DNA of 64,000 bases, taken from contig JBIKWB010000004.1 in NCBI GenBank assembly GCA_044356555.1, forward strand, positions 62,001 to 126,000. The letters are read 5' to 3'. The DNA is from Tous-C4FEB sp044356555 (GTDB taxonomy: Bacteria > Verrucomicrobiota > Verrucomicrobiia > Opitutales > Opitutaceae). A model generated the notes under the pieces. It did no database searches and had not been told where the DNA came from. It saw nothing but the letters and a program-made list of their open reading frames with translations. Made by a program: the position numbers and the translations under genes. This document shows, one piece after another, positions 61,231-64,000 of the stretch (positions are counted from its first letter, which is position 1; each line of letters starts with the position of its first letter).

Positions 61231-64000
61231 TCAGAAGCGGAACTTGATGCCGCCGGTGTAGACTGCGCCGGTAAACGTGTAGTCTTCGGGACGGTTCGGC
61301 GTCGTGGCATACCACGAGCTGACTTCTTCGGTGAGATTGCGGCCCTCGACGTAAATGGAGAAGCGTTTGGTCACCTTATAGCTCAACGAGGCGTCCCAGC
61401 GGGTCGCTTGGTTGTTGATCGAGAATGAGGTGAGTCCGCCCGAGGTCCGCACAAACTCGTCGATCAGATTGACCGCGACGCGGGCGGTGAAGCCGAAGTT
61501 TTCCCAGTAGAGTTGGGCGTTGTAAACTTTCTCGGGTTGCTCGGGGAGGAAGCCGACTTTGAAGGACCGGTAGGTGCCGGTCGTCCCGGGGACGAGTTCT
61601 TCGAGCACGGAGGAACCTTCGATGAAGGTGGCGTTAAGGTTCAGACCGAAACCGTCGAACGGCTTCGGGAGAAACGAGAGCGACTGCTGCCAGGAGAGCT
61701 CTAGGCCGGTGGCTTTGCCGGTGGTGCCGTTGCGCTCTTGAAAGTAAATGGTGTTGGGCTGGCCGGGCAGTTTGAACTGGCTGCGGAATACCACGTCTTT
61801 GAGGTTTTTTCTGAACAAGGCCGCCGAGATCACGCCGCTCCGGGCGAGATAGTATTCCACGGAGAGGTCGAAATTCTCGGACTGCTGGGCCTTGAGGTTG
61901 GCGTTGCCGAGGAAGATTTTTTGCGTCTCGGGAAAGTCGCCGGGATCGAGGCCGCCGGTGCCAGATTCATCGGCGGTGTCGGCAATCGAGCGGTAGGGCA
62001 CGAGGTCGCCGTAGGAAGGACGGGCCAAGGTGCGCGTGTAGGCGAGGCGGGCGACGAGGTTGCGGTCAAAGCGGTAGTTGAGCAGGAGGCTCGGGTGGAA
62101 CGTGTCGTAGCTCCGGGAGCCGCGGGAGGCGCCGGCGGGATCGGCGAGCCAGTGGTATCCGGTTTTGGTGTTTTCCCAGCGCACGCCGGCGATCGCCTCG
62201 AGCCGGCCGAATTTGGTCGTGCCCATGCCGTAAGCGGAGAGCACGTCTTCCTCGACATCGTATTTGCGGGCCTCAAGGCGGGTGATCTCGTCGCCGCCGA
62301 GCGGGGTGAACGCGGCGGTATTGGCGCGGTAGAGGTTGAGGACGCTGTCGAGCGAGACGATCGGTCCCATGGTGGCTTGGGAACCGCCGAGGAGATTGCG
62401 GGGCTCGGTGAAGACCGGGAATTGCGCAAACGTGGGTTGATTCACGGTGGGCGCGGAAGCATCGAAGATCCGCGGGCGGGATTTGCGGTCCTTGGTGCGG
62501 AGCTTGGTGCCCGCCTTCCAGTCAATGGAGCGGCCGGCGACGGGCAGCGTGAACGCGTAGTCGAGATTGGCGGTGAGGTCGGTCTCGTCTTCGGCGCCGG
62601 TTTGGAAGCGGACGTTGCTGAGCTTGCGGTCGGTGAGCGGGCCGAAGAGCCCATTTTGGCCGGTGGCGATATGGGTGATTGCAACGACGGGAAGCTGGGC
62701 GTTGCGGCGATCGACGGACCAGGAGTAGGCGCGGCGCTCGGTGTTGCTGGGAAAGTCGAAGATGTAGCGGTCGCGCTCAATGGAGGCGCTGGAGTCGCCG
62801 TAACGGACGCCGTAAGTGAGGGTGCCGCCGCCGGTGAGGCGGGTCTTGCCGTCGACGCCGAGACGAAGGAGGTCCGACTCGCGGACGCCTTCTTCCATGT
62901 AATTCTGGAGACGCGCCTGACGGCCGGTTTGCAGCAGCGCGGTCGACGTGGCGTCCCAACGTGAGAGCGCGCGGATGCGGTTGCGGAAACGGCCGCCCTC
63001 GTTCTCGGTGTTTTCGTAAAACGTGCGGAAGTGCAGCTCGGTGGCGTCGGACAATTTCCAGTCCAGATTCACGGTCGCACCGAGCTTGGTGGTGTCGGAG
63101 AAATTCAGGCGGGTGTCGTAAGCCTCGAGGCCCTGGTCGCCGACGGCGGCGATGGCGCCGAGCGTCCCGCTGCCGGCGGTGCCGGCGGGAATGGCGCCCG
63201 CATCGTAGTAAGAAAGCTCGTAGGAATTGGTCATCCGATCCTCGCGGCGCCAAGTGAGTGTGGCGCTCAGGCCGAGGGTGCGCTCCTTGTCGAGCACGTC
63301 CATGAAGGTGAGGGTGCCGGCGTAGCCGGGCTGCTTGCGGAATGAGTTTTGGAGGAATTCGAATTTGCCGTTGATGCTGCGCTCCTTGAGGTCGAAGGCG
63401 CTGCGCGAAACGAGGTTGATCGTGCCGCCAAAGGCATCGGCGTCCATGTCGGGGGTGAGGGTTTTAATGACCTCGATGCCGCCGACCATCTCGGCGGGGA
63501 TGAGGGAGAGATCGACGGCGCGGGTATCGGTGTTGACGGAAGTGGAGTCCACGCTGGGGCCGGCGGTCGAGAGGCGGTCGCCGTCGAGGGTGACCGCGTT
63601 GAACTCGGCCGGAGTGCCGCGGATGTTGGCAAACTGGTCGTCGACGACGTTGACGCCGGGCAGGCGGGCGAGGGCCTCGCCAACCGTGCGGTCGGGAAGA
63701 TTGCCGATGGCGTCGGAGGAGATGATGTTGGAGATGCGGGTCGAGGTGCGCTGTTGGTTGATGGCGCGCGACTGGCCCTCGCGGACGGACTCGACGGTGA
63801 ATTCCTGCATCATGATCGCATCGCCGCCGAGTTGGGCGTCGGCTCGGACGATCTGACCATCGACGACCCGCACGGGGACGGTTTTTGGCTCCAGCCCGAG
63901 GAAGCTCAGTTCGAGGTTGTAGCCGCCGGCGGGCACCTGCTCGAAGGAGAATGTGCCGCTGCGGTCGGTGACGGTGGTGCGGTCGCCCGGGGTGAGTTTG
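61231..64000 (-). CDS. TonB-dependent receptor, N-terminus beyond the window
   Basis: A partial receptor of about 922 visible residues; the gene continues past the right edge. The visible part starts in a carboxypeptidase-regulatory-like domain (TVTDRSGTFSFEQVPAGGYN). It continues with a plug (SSDAIGNLPDRTVGEALARL, FNAVTLDGDRLST, MVGGIEVIKTLTPDMDADAF) typical of the TonB-Xanth-Caul group, and a long barrel ending in IKFRF. The group is often linked to glycan uptake. The downstream secreted protein at 58632-61193 follows 37 nt later on the same strand, so the two form a likely glycan-utilisation unit. Confidence 0.9.
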   Translation of the reverse strand, partial: KLTPGDRTTVTDRSGTFSFEQVPAGGYNLELSFLGLEPKTVPVRVVDGQIVRADAQLGGDAIMMQEFTVESVREGQSRAINQQRTSTRISNIISSDAIGNLPDRTVGEALARLPGVNVVDDQFANIRGTPAEFNAVTLDGDRLSTAGPSVDSTSVNTDTRAVDLSLIPAEMVGGIEVIKTLTPDMDADAFGGTINLVSRSAFDLKERSINGKFEFLQNSFRKQPGYAGTLTFMDVLDKERTLGLSATLTWRREDRMTNSYELSYYDAGAIPAGTAGSGTLGAIAAVGDQGLEAYDTRLNFSDTTKLGATVNLDWKLSDATELHFRTFYENTENEGGRFRNRIRALSRWDATSTALLQTGRQARLQNYMEEGVRESDLLRLGVDGKTRLTGGGTLTYGVRYGDSSASIERDRYIFDFPSNTERRAYSWSVDRRNAQLPVVAITHIATGQNGLFGPLTDRKLSNVRFQTGAEDETDLTANLDYAFTLPVAGRSIDWKAGTKLRTKDRKSRPRIFDASAPTVNQPTFAQFPVFTEPRNLLGGSQATMGPIVSLDSVLNLYRANTAAFTPLGGDEITRLEARKYDVEEDVLSAYGMGTTKFGRLEAIAGVRWENTKTGYHWLADPAGASRGSRSYDTFHPSLLLNYRFDRNLVARLAYTRTLARPSYGDLVPYRSIADTADESGTGGLDPGDFPETQKIFLGNANLKAQQSENFDLSVEYYLARSGVISAALFRKNLKDVVFRSQFKLPGQPNTIYFQERNGTTGKATGLELSWQQSLSFLPKPFDGFGLNLNATFIEGSSVLEELVPGTTGTYRSFKVGFLPEQPEKVYNAQLYWENFGFTARVAVNLIDEFVRTSGGLTSFSINNQATRWDASLSYKVTKRFSIYVEGRNLTEEVSSWYATTPNRPEDYTFTGAVYTGGIKFRF

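Overview
This is a 64 kb high-GC window with tightly packed, mostly long operons and few intergenic gaps. The content suggests a Gram-negative, free-living heterotroph. It has four TonB-dependent outer-membrane receptors, an ECF sigma/FecR pair, many secreted TlpA-type thioredoxins, a di-haem peroxidase, LysM lipoproteins and large secreted proteins. The gene style resembles Verrucomicrobiota of the Opitutaceae type; that assignment is inferred from gene style and not proven. No rRNA, tRNA or CRISPR array was seen.

Positions 1-15713 are one long minus-strand array. In transcription order it holds a TonB receptor, four TlpA-like thioredoxins, an ECF sigma factor, a FecR anti-sigma regulator, a second TonB receptor with an STN signalling domain, two more TlpA-like proteins, and a FecR C-terminal fragment that runs off the left edge. 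Three of the thioredoxins carry a perfect EF-hand-type calcium loop in their N-terminal domain. Positions 15957-24167 hold a DedA membrane protein, two EamA transporters, a secreted lipase-like hydrolase, two paralogous membrane-anchored proteins of unknown function, and a two-domain polyphosphate kinase 2 (polyphosphate:AMP phosphotransferase type).

Positions 24307-34213 are a purine-degradation locus. A divergent guanine deaminase faces a seven-gene operon: OHCU decarboxylase, 5-hydroxyisourate hydrolase, allantoate amidohydrolase, allantoinase, ureidoglycine aminohydrolase, a second AllC-family amidohydrolase (probably ureidoglycolate amidohydrolase) and a single-chain xanthine dehydrogenase. 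Together they would take guanine to glyoxylate with full nitrogen release, as in plants. The urate oxidase step is absent from the window.

Positions 34282-49260 hold a ClpP protease, a MATE exporter, an S9 glutamyl-endopeptidase-like peptidase, glycerol kinase coupled to an apparently membrane-tethered acyl carrier protein, an AbrB/PIN toxin-antitoxin pair, a sterol-desaturase family enzyme, two LysM coiled-coil proteins, an AEC transporter and a di-haem cytochrome c peroxidase. Positions 49472-64000 hold a TonB receptor, an ABC exporter/FtsX permease/AttH lipocalin operon, an SDR remnant, a ParDE toxin-antitoxin pair, and a TonB receptor (cut by the right edge) followed by a large secreted protein.

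The least expected signal is a set of short palindromic elements in at least four families: near 38979, 49271 and 56130; near 57905 and 58580; near 46733, 61145 and 61201; and at 57711-57880. Two of them lie inside protein-coding starts. At 56130-56213 an 84-bp inverted-repeat element sits exactly in frame within a signal peptide, and its removal would restore a textbook signal sequence. At 61145-61223 a repeat pair straddles a start codon. Two near-identical 39-bp copies flank the ParDE module.
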